Source of the DNA: Pegea sp. RAD2-039
Taxonomy: Eukaryota; Chordata; Thaliacea; Salpida; Salpidae
Direction: 5' to 3'
Length of the DNA: 64,000 bases
NCBI GenBank assembly: GCA_034620365.1
Contig: JAQGEQ010000163.1
Location: 547,001-611,000 of the forward strand
A program made the position numbers and the translations under genes. Under the pieces are notes generated by a model that made no database searches, was not told where the DNA came from, and saw only the letters and a list, made by a program, of their open reading frames with translations. The stretch's first letter is position 1; each line of letters starts with the position of its first letter. Shown in pieces: positions 49,061 to 61,967 of this stretch.

Positions 49061-51670
49061 TTAGCTTTCCCAACAGAATTGAGTATAACAGATAGGACAT
49101 TTATCTTGAATATAAAACCATTTTTTTAAACAGTTTTCATGAAAAATATGCCCACAGTGCATTTTCTTTGCTGCATTTGTTTCTAACTGTAAAGCAAAAA
49201 GCTTTAAGACATCATTTCACAAAGAATATAAGTGACAACAATACTTTTTAATGATTAAAACTGAAATTTAATAATAGTTTAAACTAAAGTAACATTAGAT
49301 AAAGTTTTATATTAAATATCAGTAAATTTATTATTCAAAATTTTAACTAAATAATCTACAATATCTCAACATTTAATCCAAAATAAAAATGAGGAAATTA
49401 ACTGACACTAAAACTACATCTGCAAATTGGACAGACATCTTCTTTTTCTTCAATTTCTTCTTTTGTTGCATGAGGAAGCGAACGAACTTTTTTAGCGGCA
49501 TTTCGTCTCATCGACCAAATTTTCCAACCTTCACCACCTCTTTGAACGATGCAGTAGTATGTATAAACTGCCAGTAGCAGTATCACTGAAATTGGATTGA
49601 AAGTTTCATAAAAAAACATGAACAAAAGTTGCTGTTTGTAAATCAACACTAACTGATGATTAGTTGATTATCTATTTACTCTAGTAATAATTTAAAGTTT
49701 GTTTTTTTCAAAATTAAGTTAACAAACAAGCAATAAACTTTTGAAATTTATTTAGTATGTAAATTTGTCAAACAAATTTGTTAATAATAAAACTTACTTA
49801 CCTACAATACTAGTCATTTCATTATAAAATTTTCCAATGATATAACCACACATACTGAGAGTTATAAAAAATTCGATAGCTCTACAAGCACCACGGATAT
49901 AGAACATTACATCATCAAGATTATCCCAGCCTTGAGTAAAGACATAATCAAAAGTTAACACAGAGTAAATGATGAGTGACCCAAACATCAATGAAAAAGT
50001 ATTCAGATAATTATAAGTCAGAATAAAAATCCAAAAAGATGAACTGAAAAAGAAGAATTATTAGTCAAAATCCAAAATTAAACATCAAATATTAACCTCA
50101 TACTAGACAAGCACATATATGACAGAACTCCTGAAACCAGAAGAAGAGATAGAGACAGCAATAAGATGCGGATATTTTGCCAAATCGACCCATTATGGGC
50201 GGTGGACAGGGCCATCAACATTGGGTCGATTATATTGAAAAAACTTTGAAACTATAAAAAATTAAACAAAAAATTTTTGACAAAAAACAAATTTTTCAGC
50301 ATTTATACTAACTATTAATGTTTAATTAAGTAAATGTTTAAGAGTTGAGATAAATCTAACTTGTGAAGAAGCAATTGTGAAGAGGATGTAATTGATCATT
50401 GTAAACCGATGCTCTAAAGATGAATTGAGTAAATCACTGTATAAAGTCATCACCAACACTGTTATTCCATCTATTGCTCCTATATTCCACAGAAAAAACT
50501 AAAATGTATAATTTGTATAAAAAATATTTTATACTAATAATTTCAGCGAGTTTTTCACGAGTTAAAAGTATTGACTTATGAGTTACCTGTCATAGGACCA
50601 CTAACTACATCAGGGCGATGGCTTTCAAATGACCAATGAAGCCAAGATCTAGACAAAAAATCAACTATTAACAAAATAGAGGTAAGAGAAATATTGTGTA
50701 TCAAATCAAGTTTTAAAAAATTAATTTACCTTATAAGAAAATATTGACATTTGACAATATTTGCTGTAATCAAAGCCAACCCAAATAAATTAATTGTTGT
50801 ACTTAAACACTCTGATATGCTAATAGCTATAGGAATGAGAACTTTATGTGTTTCTAAAAAAGGATCTTCCCATAAAGTGAAATTTAAATGTTTATGACCA
50901 TCATTCACAAATACATTAAAGAAAAGTTTTGGCAAAAATCTTACTACCCAACAACACATGATAAGATTTTGTACTTGATATTCAAATTTAGCCAATGACA
51001 ATATACCATACCATCCATAAAACCCAATTATTAATTTAAGTTTAAGCCAAGCTAGATGAAGCTGTTTTAGTATTCGCCCTGCAACTCCAATAGTTATAAG
51101 AAGAAAAGAAAAGCAAGTGAACTGATAAGAGAAGTTGACCAGAGTTTCTAAACAACATATATCAAAAAATAAAGCAAACCAAGGTAACAATGGTCCAATA
51201 AATAAATATAATTCCCAACGTTTAGACAACTCTACATATATATAAGATGAAAAAAGAAATAAAAGTTGCTGAATAAGAAATATTGTGACTTTAGTTTGTA
51301 TATGACTATCAGTTTCAATTGGAAACTTGGATAGAAATGTTGAATCCATCAGTAAAGTTGAAATGTTGAAATATGACAAATTTGGAGGTAATAAAAGATT
51401 GAAAATACAATGACTCAAACAAACACAACTTAAACAAATTGTTTGTAAATAAAAGGCAGATATAAATGTTGGTGGACATAGTAGCAAAATCCATGAAAAA
51501 ATGAACAAAATATTATCTAAATAAGGAAAAAATTTAAAATATGTACTATTTTGCAACAAGACAAAATCTTTTAGAGTTAAACTACCCATGTACAAAAATT
51601 CTAACACTAATACAGCTGGAAGTCTAAGAACTATACCAATAATATGTTTTTTCCAATTTTCATTCAACAT
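49061..51670 (-). CDS. Multipass membrane RING-H2 E3 ubiquitin ligase, RNF139 (TRC8)/RNF145-like
   Basis: Seven minus-strand exons: 51670-50730, 50648-50587, 50498-50361, 50251-50097, 50043-49802, 49585-49407, 49186-49061. Product is about 615 aa. A large first exon encodes most of many hydrophobic segments. Family landmarks are DPMLMALSTAHNGSIWQNIR, NLDDVMFYIRGACRAIEF, and KVRSLPHATKEEIEEKEDVC just before the RING. The RING-H2 is split by the last intron: CPIC, then MHCGHIFHENCLKKW, then KCPIC, a complete C3H2C3 set. In vertebrates these ER ligases degrade sterol-regulated proteins such as HMG-CoA reductase. Which of RNF139 and RNF145 it represents cannot be decided by eye; an ancestor of both is possible. 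No frame breaks. Confidence 0.92.
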
Positions 51671-53329
51671 TTTAAGGAGTAAAACAAACCAGTCTTATGA
51701 ACATTACAAAGTACCTTAAAATGAAACCTATAGAGAAAAATCATTTAGAAATTCATGAAGATATCATTGAACAGACTAAAAAATGATAAAATAGTTTCTT
51801 TTATAAATAAATAAAAACAGTTTATACTAAAAATAAACATGATTATGTAATAAATCTTTTTGTTAACTTTATTAAAAGTAGCTTAAACTTTTAACCTAGA
51901 TAAAAACCTTTTTTATACATTCTTATGTTTACATTATCAACTGAATAAAAATTATTAAAAAATTAAACAAATAAATAAAATAGATATTTTAACATTTTTA
52001 AAACGCCATATGACTTAACTTCATAATATATGAATATATTACAAGTTCATAACGTTAATTTTTCTTAGTCATTGTTGTTTTTATAATTGCTTTAAAAAAT
52101 ATATGTAAAAAGTTGCAACAAATTTACTTAAAAATATTTAAGATAAAAACAAAAGTATTTAAGCATATTTCAAAATTTTTTATTATTGTATAAATATACA
52201 AAAAAAATCAGCAAACAGAAACATATATTAATTTTGATGATTGCAGTAATCTAAGATTTGTTTGTATTATAAGCTGTGTTCTCTAAACCGAAACAAATTG
52301 GAGTTTTTATTTTAAACCCGTAAAACTTGAATATACGGTGCTGTATTTTACAGGTAGTTTCAAAATCAAAGTTTATATTTATAAACGATTTGACATTATA
52401 CTTTAAATGATAATGCGATTTAAGTTTAATATTAATATAACAAATTTATAAATTCATTTTTATATAATTAAGGAGATTTGAGTCTTATTAATAGTAAATA
52501 TTTTATTTATTTGTATTTTATGCAAATATGCAGATCTTAAAGCAAACAGGCAACGATATCGCTAAAAATGAAAGTATAGCAGTTCAACATCCGTAGTGTA
52601 GGTAAAAACAGAAACACTGCAAAGGCAGTATATGTAATTTATAATAAAATTGTAAGAACTTCATGATGCCAAAAAAGTAAAAAAAAAAGGCAAAAAAAGC
52701 GTTTTTTGTCAAAAAGTATGGTTCTAGAAGAAGTGACAGAATCATGTAGCAATAGAGTGGAAAAGAGAAAACCAATCTGTGGATCCTATTGAAAAAGCTG
52801 TTAGTCCTCTGGGTGCTGTTAAAGATTGGGTTCTTCTGAGACCTGTGGAAGATTAAGGTTCTCAAAAAATCTTTATAGTTAAGATGAGAGAAACCGTTTA
52901 TGTTTAAAAAAATATTATGAAGTTGGAGAAAAATCGTGATAAGGTTTATTGTTAAGCTTTGAAAGACGGTTTTTTCATAAGGAAAAGGGAATGCCAGATC
53001 TAAGAAACAACTTAACTAGTAAACGATTTTTGAATTGATTAAAGATTTTGAATATTCTTTTAATGTTAGGACTCCATACAGAAGAGTTAAACTCTAACTT
53101 GGGATGGGTTAACTATTTCTGATATTTTTACAAATCTGAAATTAATTAACTAAACCTAAAAATGTTGACCAAATAGTCTAGAAGAACCTTTTTAAAGTCA
53201 TAAAAGATGAAAACGTCTAAGTGTATAATGAGAAGATAGCAGATATTTTTCTTGTTGTTTAGATATAAATCGAATAGTGCTGAGTTAGAATTTAAAAGTT
53301 TATTAATTGAGAACATTTGTCTGCAGCTA
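51671..53329. other. AT-rich upstream region of the RING ligase gene
   Basis: It should contain the promoter of the minus-strand E3 gene; nothing specific was recognised. Between 52550 and 53330 the DNA is somewhat less AT-rich and may be a decayed 5' part of the LINE that follows. Confidence 0.4.
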
Positions 53330-54480
53330 GCTTGAGTTATCTACATTAAAGTCATAGACTCCAAAGAAGATTGAAAGACCTCAGAGAGCAAGAATACGTT
53401 CAAGAACGGCCTACCCGTTCAGTAGTCAGTAAGGTACAGATAGCAACAAACGTATAGCTCTCTGCATAAAGGGCATAGCAACCCTAGTCAGCGTATACGC
53501 GCGCACCTTGTACACTGCTGATGACGTTAAAGCTGCGTTTTATGAAACTCAATCTTGTTATTTTCAAACACAACGATCTCATAAACCTGGGCGGATGTAA
53601 CGCAATAGGGATCACCATTCGTGGACTCGCTGTCTCGGACGTTTTAGTTTTAACGAATTCTAAACCTTCTTGGGCTTTGTCTTTCGCAAAATCTCTTTAT
53701 CACTACTCCTTTTTCACAACTTAAGGTTTCTTGGAGGCGCTCTAAGCATTGGCATCACCCAAACATCATCTAGGTAAGAGGTAGCCTTCTAGGAAATTGA
53801 TAAGATCACACCATAGTACTGAATACAACGGTCTCTAGTATGCTGCAGATTGTATCTTTCAAGTAAGATAATGTACAAAAACTGTATATATGTATAAAAT
53901 ATTGTTGAAAAACTTCACCTAAACCGCGCTTAAACACTATCGTACAGCGTGTACTGGAAAAAGTTGTACAATTCTCAACTTTAAAAGATAGGCAAAGACT
54001 GGTTCGAAGAAAAGATAGATTTATCGCTACCCTAACGCTGAGCGGAAACGTCAAGCGCATTTAAAACATAAGCCAAAAAAGCTATAAGCCAAAAAAGACA
54101 CTTTGTAGAACTACAAGAAAATGTGCTAATCAGTTTTGGTTTTGTCAAAAGCAAAGGGTGACTTTGTTCATGTGGTATTAGGTGCGATCAAACAGGATCT
54201 TCTACAATAGAAATAAGCACTTAAGGAGGTTGAGCATTTTGAATTTTTAAACATTTTAAATATTTTTTAAACAATTAAGGAGCATTTTCTCTTCTCGACC
54301 ATCAACAAAACATCGTGACGAATACCGCGCTAGATAAAATGAAATGATCAATCATACACGATCTAGATTGCGAACCAAAAAGAGAAAAATCATTTCATGA
54401 ATGGGTTCTGGGAAGCACCAGGTAGCGATGATATATCACCTAACCTTTTGAAACAACTTTTTATTTTATTAAAACTAAAA
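53330..54480 (+). pseudogene. Degenerate LINE: endonuclease domain to start of reverse transcriptase
   Basis: Reading across frames on the plus strand gives the successive signatures of the endonuclease/RT LINEs that databases often label craniofacial-development-protein-2-like. NKRIALCIKGIATLVSVYAR and DDVKAAFYET lie at 53430-53560. CNAIGITIRGLAVSDVLVLT (53600-53655) and TWRRSKHWHHPN (53728-53770) follow. A linker RQAHLKHK..AKKDTL lies at 54050-54100, and the RT entry motif APGSDDISPNLLKQ at 54415-54460. Frames change repeatedly and stops intervene, so it is dead. It is noticeably less AT-rich than the host DNA. Confidence 0.8.
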
Positions 54481-55295
54481 ACAATTTGGTGAGAAATCAG
54501 AAACAAGATGACATTTTTCAGAAGTATTTTTGCTAATCAGTTTATTATTAAAGATTTTCCAGAAGTAATTAGAACTTAAACCAATCAGCAAATGACTAAT
54601 TAATTTGTGGAGCAAATTATTGATAAAGTTTTAAAGACTAAACTAAAGATTTTTTAGTAACAAGCAAATAATACTCACCAAGAATCTGGTGAAAAAATTT
54701 GGTAAATTTAAGTGTTAAAAACTTCTTTATTTAGAGATGAAAAATTTGTGAATAATTCTTAATTAAAGATTTTAATTTTTATAAATACAAACTATCTTAC
54801 AGGTGAAGTAACTAACTAACAAAATTTTGAAAATATATTTTACCGTCAGATGCTGCTGCCTCTGCATCAAGAGTAAAGACGTTATCTACTCCTGGTTATT
54901 AGACTTTTATAAACAATATCTAAACTGTTAAAACTTAAATAAGAGAAATTCTAACTTACAATTTATCATTACTCAGAAAAAACCAAACTGGAAACCAACA
55001 AAGCTAATTATAAAATGGATTTTTTATATCTACTTTAAAAATTTGTGAAATGTTAATTTTGTTGATACTTTAGTAAACTTTTAAAAGATTTTAAAATACA
55101 AATTAAACATTAAGGTTCCCAGACAATTTGAAATTAAAACCATGAAAAATTCCAATATCACTTAAATCACCAAATTTAGAAGTATTTTGTTATTGTGAAC
55201 CAACACTCTTTTCCCTTCAAACAATCAACCCACCAATAGATTGAATATTTTCACTTTTTTAGCGAATTTTATTGACGATGAATTCAAAATTATTC
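54481..55295. other. AT-rich spacer before the duplicated segment
   Basis: Nothing recognised; ordinary AT-rich sequence between the LINE remnant and the B4GALT7-bearing segment. Confidence 0.45.
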
Positions 55296-57125
55296 GAAAG
55301 AGTTGAGAGTATGTAGAGAGCTCGTTAAAGAAACTCAGTTTATTATCTGGTAACAATAAAAAGCTCTTCAAACCAATCAAATTTCATTTTAGAAAAAAAA
55401 TTGGATGAAAATATAAAAGAAATGAACAAATATATTCTTCAAATGAAAAATACTTGGAAAACCATAAAATTGAAGATTTGGTTTAGAATGGAAGCAGTTG
55501 TTAAAGCGAACTTAAAAACTGTCAGAAAATTCATGACAAGTTTTCCATTTCAAAATCAAATGATTTCTTCAGACGTTGTTGGATGAAGCTTTTTTATATT
55601 CAAAGATCCGATTTTCTTCCCAGAAGAGGAAGATCATCAATAGATGTGAGAGAAGACTCAAATTTTTGCAACATAAAAAAATTGAGATTTGAACTTTAGC
55701 TTCGCCAATACTGTTACAAAAAAACAGAAAAAATGAAAAACACTTCAAGTAAAAGTAGCACAGAAAATTTACTCAAAATTTTACAACATAATACTAAACA
55801 GAAACTCAAACATCAGAAGCAAAAAATTTACAAACTTTCACTATGATGGTAATTGAAGAGAGGTGACGACAAAATTCTTATCCAAATGAAACCTTGGCAG
55901 ACAGTCTTGTATATATATGCAATTTTTTCAACAATACTCGTCTTTGATTGGTTAAAATAAAATGAAAAAATAATCAAAATTTTTGTAAAAACCAATTTAC
56001 CAGTTTAGAATGAAAGTATTTCAAGAATTTTTGGAAAAAGGTAAAAAATAATCAAATATTGCAAAAAAATAAGAAAATATTTATCAGGTAAAGTTAGAAA
56101 AAATTTAAAATTGAAATTTGACATAAGAAGTTGATAATTGTACGATGGAGTTACTTGTAACTAAATAAAAACAAATAAGTCTCAAAGGTTTAATAAAAAC
56201 ATTAGAATAGAAACTTTATATAAATTTTTTCTACTAACTTTAAGTTTTAGCAATTTAGTATTATAGATACTAATTAATCATTAATCAAGTAGACAACTTA
56301 AGGTTTACAAGTTTCATTCAATTTTAAGTGTCCTTATGTAAATAAATTCTTTTCATCTAAATTAGTTTATAAATTGTATTCCAAAGTTTATTCATTTTTT
56401 AGGTTCAACAGAGCGGCTCTAATCAATATTGGATTTTTATTTAGTAAAAATGATTGTGATTACATCGTCATGCATGATGTTGATCTTTTGCCTCAGAATA
56501 TTCAGCTTCTTTATGACTACCCTGAAAAGGTTCTAATTTCATCTCTTCTTTAGCTTTATTAAGATATAAATTTTTAAAACAGGGTCCTTATCATCTTTCA
56601 TCGCCTGAATATCATCCTTTATATCATTATAAGACTTATATTGGGGGTGTTTTGATGATGACAAATACCCATTTTACTTTGGTGAGATATTTTATACTTT
56701 CAAATGTTTCAGAAAACTTTTCATTTTATTTTTTACTAATTTATTTTAGTGTAACGGGATGTCGAATATGTTTTGGGGTTGGGGTAGAGAAGATGATGAA
56801 TTATATGTAAGATTTAAAAAGCATAATCTCAAGGTAATTATCATTTTAATTTTTTCTTCTGTTTCTTTTATAAAATTTGCTTTTTTAACAGCTTATTTTT
56901 CTAACAAATAATTTTACTTTTGATTTGTTAATTTCTTTTAAAATATAAAATATTTGTATTATTACTAATCAGCAAATTTACATCATATTTTATTGTGGAA
57001 CAAATTTGGTGATTTATTCAAATAATTGACGATGTAGTTTCTAACTTTCTTCGAGAAACCATTTACTTATTGCTGCTTACGACTAACAACGAGCTAGGAG
57101 TCGTTAATTTCTAACAGATTTATTT
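55296..57125 (+). repeat. Segmental duplication copy 1 (about 1.83 kb)
   Basis: Nearly identical to 61968-63784, in the same orientation. Similarity begins abruptly at GAAAGAGTTGAGAGTATGTAG and ends abruptly at TTTCTAACAGATTTATT. It contains a coiled-coil-like coding remnant (55296-55586, with LDENIKEMNKYIL and VVKANLKTVRKFM) and three B4GALT7 exons. Copies differ by scattered substitutions and small indels. It abuts the 3' end of the CWC22 gene. Confidence 0.9.
56403..56833 (+). pseudogene. B4GALT7: Partial B4GALT7 (xylosylprotein 4-beta-galactosyltransferase), copy 1
   Basis: Three exons, 56403-56529, 56583-56681 and 56750-56833, encode only the catalytic core of the enzyme that adds the first galactose to the proteoglycan linker in the Golgi. 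They carry [23 protein letters not shown] (the metal-binding DxD), YHYKTYIGG and [16 protein letters not shown]. The frame is intact across all three. The N-terminal membrane anchor and first catalytic part are not found upstream, and the C-terminal exon is not found before the CWC22 3' end. It is therefore a fragment, unless distant exons exist upstream. Confidence 0.8.
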
Positions 57126-57217
57126 TCTTATCATTTTTCTTTTCGATTTTTAAAAATTTTCATGAAACAAATTGTTACTGATAGAAAATATTAAAGTTAA
57201 AATTTTCTTAAAAACGT

Positions 57218-60200
57218 TCAAATTATTATTTTCTTTTCAAACTGATCATTGAAATTTGATTTGGAATAAAAGCATCTTTCTTTATGATCAATTTGAATTG
57301 ATCCAAGTTCTTCATCTGTGTCTTCACCATGGTTACATTGTCGATGTCGCGATTCATCACCATGACGACCAGATCGACTATTGTAGTCACGTGAGGGTTC
57401 GTTGTCGTAACGACGAGATGGATGCTGGTCACGATCACCATGACGACGATAGTGATGATGTCTACGATCTTCATCATCATCACGTCGATCTCTTTGTCTT
57501 ACATGATCCTCTTTAGCGTCATCTTGTGGCGCTTCTTCTTCTTCTTCATCACTTTTTGGGGATTTTTTTTCTAGAATATCTTCCCGAACCTCTTTCTGTC
57601 TTCTTTCTTCGGCTCTTTACAACAGCTTCCTCATCACTACTTGAAGATGAAGATGAGGACGAGGGACTTTTTCTTTTTTTACTTTTTCTCGACTTTTTTG
57701 ATCTCACTTTTTTTGCTTTTTTCCTTCGATATTTTTTCTTCTTTTTAACTTCTTCTTCAGAAGAAGAGGAGGATGAGTCCTCTGCAAAAAGATTCTATAA
57801 AAAATGAGATTTGAAAGATCAAAGATACAAACCACTAGATGAAGAGGTATCATCATTTGAAGATGGTTGAGCCGCTAAAGCAGCTAATTGCTCCTGCTGA
57901 AGTTTCAATTGTATCTCTTTCGTAGATTGCTTTAAATGTTCTCGGAGCCCTTCGGTTAAAGCACCTAATCCGATTGTAGTAAGAAAGTTGATGGCGAATC
58001 TGGTTGCTTTGGGGTCAGAACGAGGTAAGAGACCCTCGAAAAAAGCTGCTAAGGTGCTAAATAAACAAATCGATTATTTGGATGCAATTAATGGTTAGAT
58101 AAACTTACGGATCGTTGAGACGTTCGTTTAATTTTTCGATTCCCATGTATTCAGTGACTTCAAGAAGAAGAATTTTAAGGAAGATTCGACCTGATGATGT
58201 TGTTGTCTCTTCTGTTAAGCTCACATTTGCAAATACACTCCATGGGATTGAATCAGAGTGTAAAAGATGAGCAAAAAACTGGAAAATGTCTTCGTTGAGT
58301 TGATATCTACATCTTTTTCGAGTCTTACCTTTGCCACGTTTCGTAGTTTGTTAGTTTCCAAGCGATGAATAGTCTCATATTGCTTTCCAAATAAAATCTC
58401 ATATTGCTCCATGTGTTCTTGTTTTAATTGACAGAATCGCTGCAACAAAATCATTTCAGATCAAATAAATCTGAATTCTTGATTCAGTCAGTTTAATATC
58501 AGTCACTTACTCCTGCTAAAAGTCCGTAGAACTTCTCATAAGTACGTTGTTGGGAACAGCAATCGATAATCATAGCAAATATCTCCGGCTGAAAAACAAA
58601 TCATCAAATTGATGAATAGAGATTCATAAAATCTTACAAAGTCGGATTCATTAAATTGCATCTTTAGAATCCGATGAGCACACTCTTCAAATGATAAACT
58701 AGATTGAATAGCAAGATAGAAGTTCCGACGAAGAGCTACAAGGTTTGTTTCTGTCATGTCTTGTATGTCTGTCGTTTTTTCTTCAACAACAATTAATTGT
58801 TAAGTCGCGAGTGGTTGTTGTTGTTGAAGGACTTACGATCTTCATCTTCTTCTTCATCACCATCATCAGAAGAGTCATCTGACGATCCATCGCTTCCAGA
58901 AGAGCTGTCGCTTTCATCCAGGATCTCTGCAAGATTCAATTGAAGCAAATTTCAATCACAAGGATTTGATTACCTGCTTTAATTTTCTGATAACTTTCTT
59001 CATTTTGTAAGAAATTCTCATCTAGTTGAAACACATTAGTATTCGTTTCAAGATTATTCATCTCAATATTTTCGAGACTGATCTCATGAGTAAACTGATC
59101 GCTCTCATTAACATGATCAAGTTCACTTAGAACAGAAGGATGCTCTTTAAAACCATCTTTCCGGATTTGAAACATCACTTCAATCATATACTGAACACGT
59201 TTATCAAGTTCTTGTTCATGTAAAATTATTCTTAGTTGTTCAAACACTCCAGTTACTGAACGAGGGGAAACTGCAGTCAGTTTTTGCCCACATTCTTTCA
59301 GTAAGCCAATTGCAACCTAAAAATAGCGAGTTACTACTGATGTAAATGTAATTGAATCAACTGACCTCAACAGAATCATTTGTAGGAGTGTTTAAAAGGA
59401 TGTACAACATCTGTAGGCAAATAATTTCGTTTGCAACTTGTTGGTTGACTAGATGAGCAATGAATTGAGAAGCATGTAAACATTCGTCCTGTTTAATAAA
59501 ATCATCTTATTATAGAGTTTTTGGACTTTACATATATGGGGGGTTAGATGTTACCCAATTACCTTAATATTTCTCCTGAAAGACTGCTTGAAACGATTTG
59601 CTAGCCTGTATAATATCAGTTGTCCATTTTGTGGAAACCGAGAATTAATAACTGCTACAAGTGAAGCATAAACATTTGTAAAAGTTGGTGATGCATTTTG
59701 AGCAGTAATGATAGATCTTGCCAATAAACCTCTGGAAAAATATAGATTATTTCAATTACAAATAATATTCTAAAATCCAAAACTTATAATTATATATTAT
59801 AATATATTATGCTTATAAATATATATTAGCATAATAAATAAACTTTCTCATTTGATATTTTCTAAGACTTTAAGATAATTTTAATCTCATGAAATAGCTC
59901 AACATAAAGTAATATAAGTGAAATAAACAAGCATTAAATTATAAGAGATTTTAATAAAGAATATATCTAAAGTCTAGAAATGATTTTAGGTTATTTAGAA
60001 TTTACAAACTAACAAAATATGAGTTAAAAAGATACCTTCCACGAACAAGATTTTCTTGTAAAAGTTCCATAACAATATCTTTCAAATTTGAAACATTCAC
60101 TTTATTGACCAAACCATTTAAACTTTTCTTTAAGGCTTCCCAACTTATCCGTTGATAAGATTCACTATTCAAAATGACAAAAATTAATTAAATAAAGTAT

Positions 60201-60745
60201 TTATATCTATTTATAAAGAAAAATTTATATAAAACTTATTCAGAAAAATAACTGAAATAATTACAAATAATAAAAAGAATTATGCTAAAGGTAATGAAAA
60301 TTTTTATAAGAACACAATATAATATGAAATAAAAATAAAGTTTATAAAATATATATATTCTTTTATCCCATAAATCATAGTAAATTGGTCCTTAAAAACA
60401 ATTTATGATTCTATTATAAAAATGAATAAATGTGAACAAAACCTTAAGGTATCTATATAAAATTCATCACAATACTAATATCAAAATATAAAATAAAACC
60501 AATTTATGTAAAAGTAGAATAAAAACTGACCTAGACTTATCTGTGATTCTTTGTTGCATAGCTCTCAACTTAGCTGGTGGAATATAAGCTCCTCCAGTTC
60601 TAGTCTGAAGTCTATCCATTTCAGGATCGATTTTTGGTTTCTTAGGAGGAACAGCATCTTTTGTTGGGGAGCAAGCTCTCACAACACTTTTAACTACTTT
60701 TTGGGTTGAACTTTCATTATCAGAAGAATCTTTACTTGATGCCAT
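57218..60745 (-). CDS. CWC22: Pre-mRNA-splicing factor CWC22
   Basis: Twelve minus-strand exons: 60745-60531, 60164-60036, 59731-59563, 59488-59366, 59316-58974, 58926-58837, 58768-58638, 58588-58511, 58439-58329, 58278-58109, 58056-57833, 57781-57218. CWC22 holds eIF4A3 and is needed for spliceosome activation and exon-junction-complex loading. After [13 protein letters not shown] come the MIF4G domain ([15 protein letters not shown] to [20 protein letters not shown]) and an acidic linker. The MA3 domain follows ([45 protein letters not shown]), then a Ser/Lys/Arg-rich tail. As written, a stop occurs at 57551-57549. One base fewer in an eight-T run (57563-57570) would extend the RS/acidic tail to the stop at 57220-57218. 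Exon 2 exists in extra inverted copies at 61842 and 63891. Confidence 0.95.
57563..57570 (-). other. Homopolymer at the CWC22 tail frame break
   Basis: Eight T on the plus strand (eight A in the coding strand). Upstream and downstream codons are both strongly CWC22-tail-like (Ser/Lys/Arg, then Asp/Glu/Arg/His), but in frames differing by one base. A one-base length error here is the simplest explanation. Confidence 0.7.
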
Positions 60746-61716
60746 GATATTGAGTAGTCACCAACGTTAAGAAATAATTTTTATAAAACAACCTATAAAT
60801 TTTTGAAAAAAATAAAATTTAAAATAAAATTAAAAATAAAAATTTCAATCAATATTACTAAAAAATTATTCTAAATTTAATTATAACTGAATATAGAAGC
60901 CATTTTAGATAAAATATATTATCTTTTATACATGCATGCTTATTGTTTCTTAAATAAAAATATAAATTTTTTGTAATAAAATAAATTATAAAGAAAAGTT
61001 AAATAGTTAGTTACATATAAAAATATATTTTTAACTATTTTTAAACAAGATAAGCAACAATAGAAAATTTAAAAATCAAATAGTTACAAGAATATCACAA
61101 AACATTATTTAAATACACATAACAAGATATTCAACATAATTTATTAGGAATTAAATCAAAAACACTGATAGCATAAAATAAAATGAAATAATAAAACAAC
61201 AACATAATCTTATATTATATAAATAAAAATATTATTCACATAAAGTAATATATAAATTAAAATTGTACAATAATAGAAATTGAAATTAAAAAAAAAGATT
61301 ATACTTATTGATTTTTCTATTCAATTGTAAACTGATAAAAGTAATTATAAATAAAATTCTGAAAATAATTTATTCTTTAAATTTTCAAATCAATTAGAAA
61401 CACTTTAATATAAATCTCAAAACAAAATCTATTCGATTTACGAATTTAACATTAAAATAATAAAGCTAACATGCAAACTATATACTGAATCAGTTGTATG
61501 ACCAGAGAATTTGTGTTCGGTATCAAATATCCCTCTAAAGCCAAAATAATAAAAAGCCATATTATTACTGAAATAAATTCAAACGATCGCATATATGAAA
61601 AAAACATTTAAAGAAATAATTTAAAACAATAACTATAGTAGTGAGAAAAATAATCTGAGTACCATAATCATCTTACCGCAAAAGAAAATCTTTTTGCTGA
61701 AAAACAGTACTTTAGC
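60746..61716. other. Very AT-rich 5' region of CWC22
   Basis: Extremely AT-rich, no gene or clear promoter motif. It would carry the CWC22 promoter on the minus strand. Confidence 0.45.
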
Positions 61717-61962
61717 TTTTAGCATAATTCTTTTCATTATTTGTAAATATTTCAGTTATTTTTCTGAATAAGTTTTATATAAATTTTTCTTTATAAATAG
61801 ATATAAATACTTTATTTAATTAATTTTTGTATTTTGAATAGTGAATCTTATCAACGAATAAGTTGGGAAGCCTTAAAGAAAAGTTTAAATGTTTTAGTCA
61901 ACAAAGTCAATGTTTCAAATTTGAAAGATATTGTTATGGAACTTTTACAAGAAAATGTTGTT
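61717..61962 (+). pseudogene. Inverted copy of CWC22 intron 1 end plus exon 2
   Basis: Near-identical, in opposite orientation, to 60043-60290 of the CWC22 gene, including the intron tract ending TTTTGAATAG and exon 2 codons for [16 protein letters not shown] (exon from 61842). After about 120 bp of exon the similarity ends inside the codons for LLQEN and the sequence joins the duplicated coiled-coil/B4GALT7 segment. A GTT replaces the expected glycine codon in KSLNGL. Confidence 0.9.
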
Positions 61963-61967
61963 CAATT

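Noticed and set aside
53806..54060. 84-codon minus-strand frame
   Set aside because: The plus strand carries recognisable LINE endonuclease/linker motifs across the same interval; the minus frame has none.
57226..57807. Plus-strand His/Asp-rich, Leu-rich and Phe-rich frames
   Set aside because: They are antisense to the RS/acidic tail of CWC22, which reads in the expected order on the minus strand.
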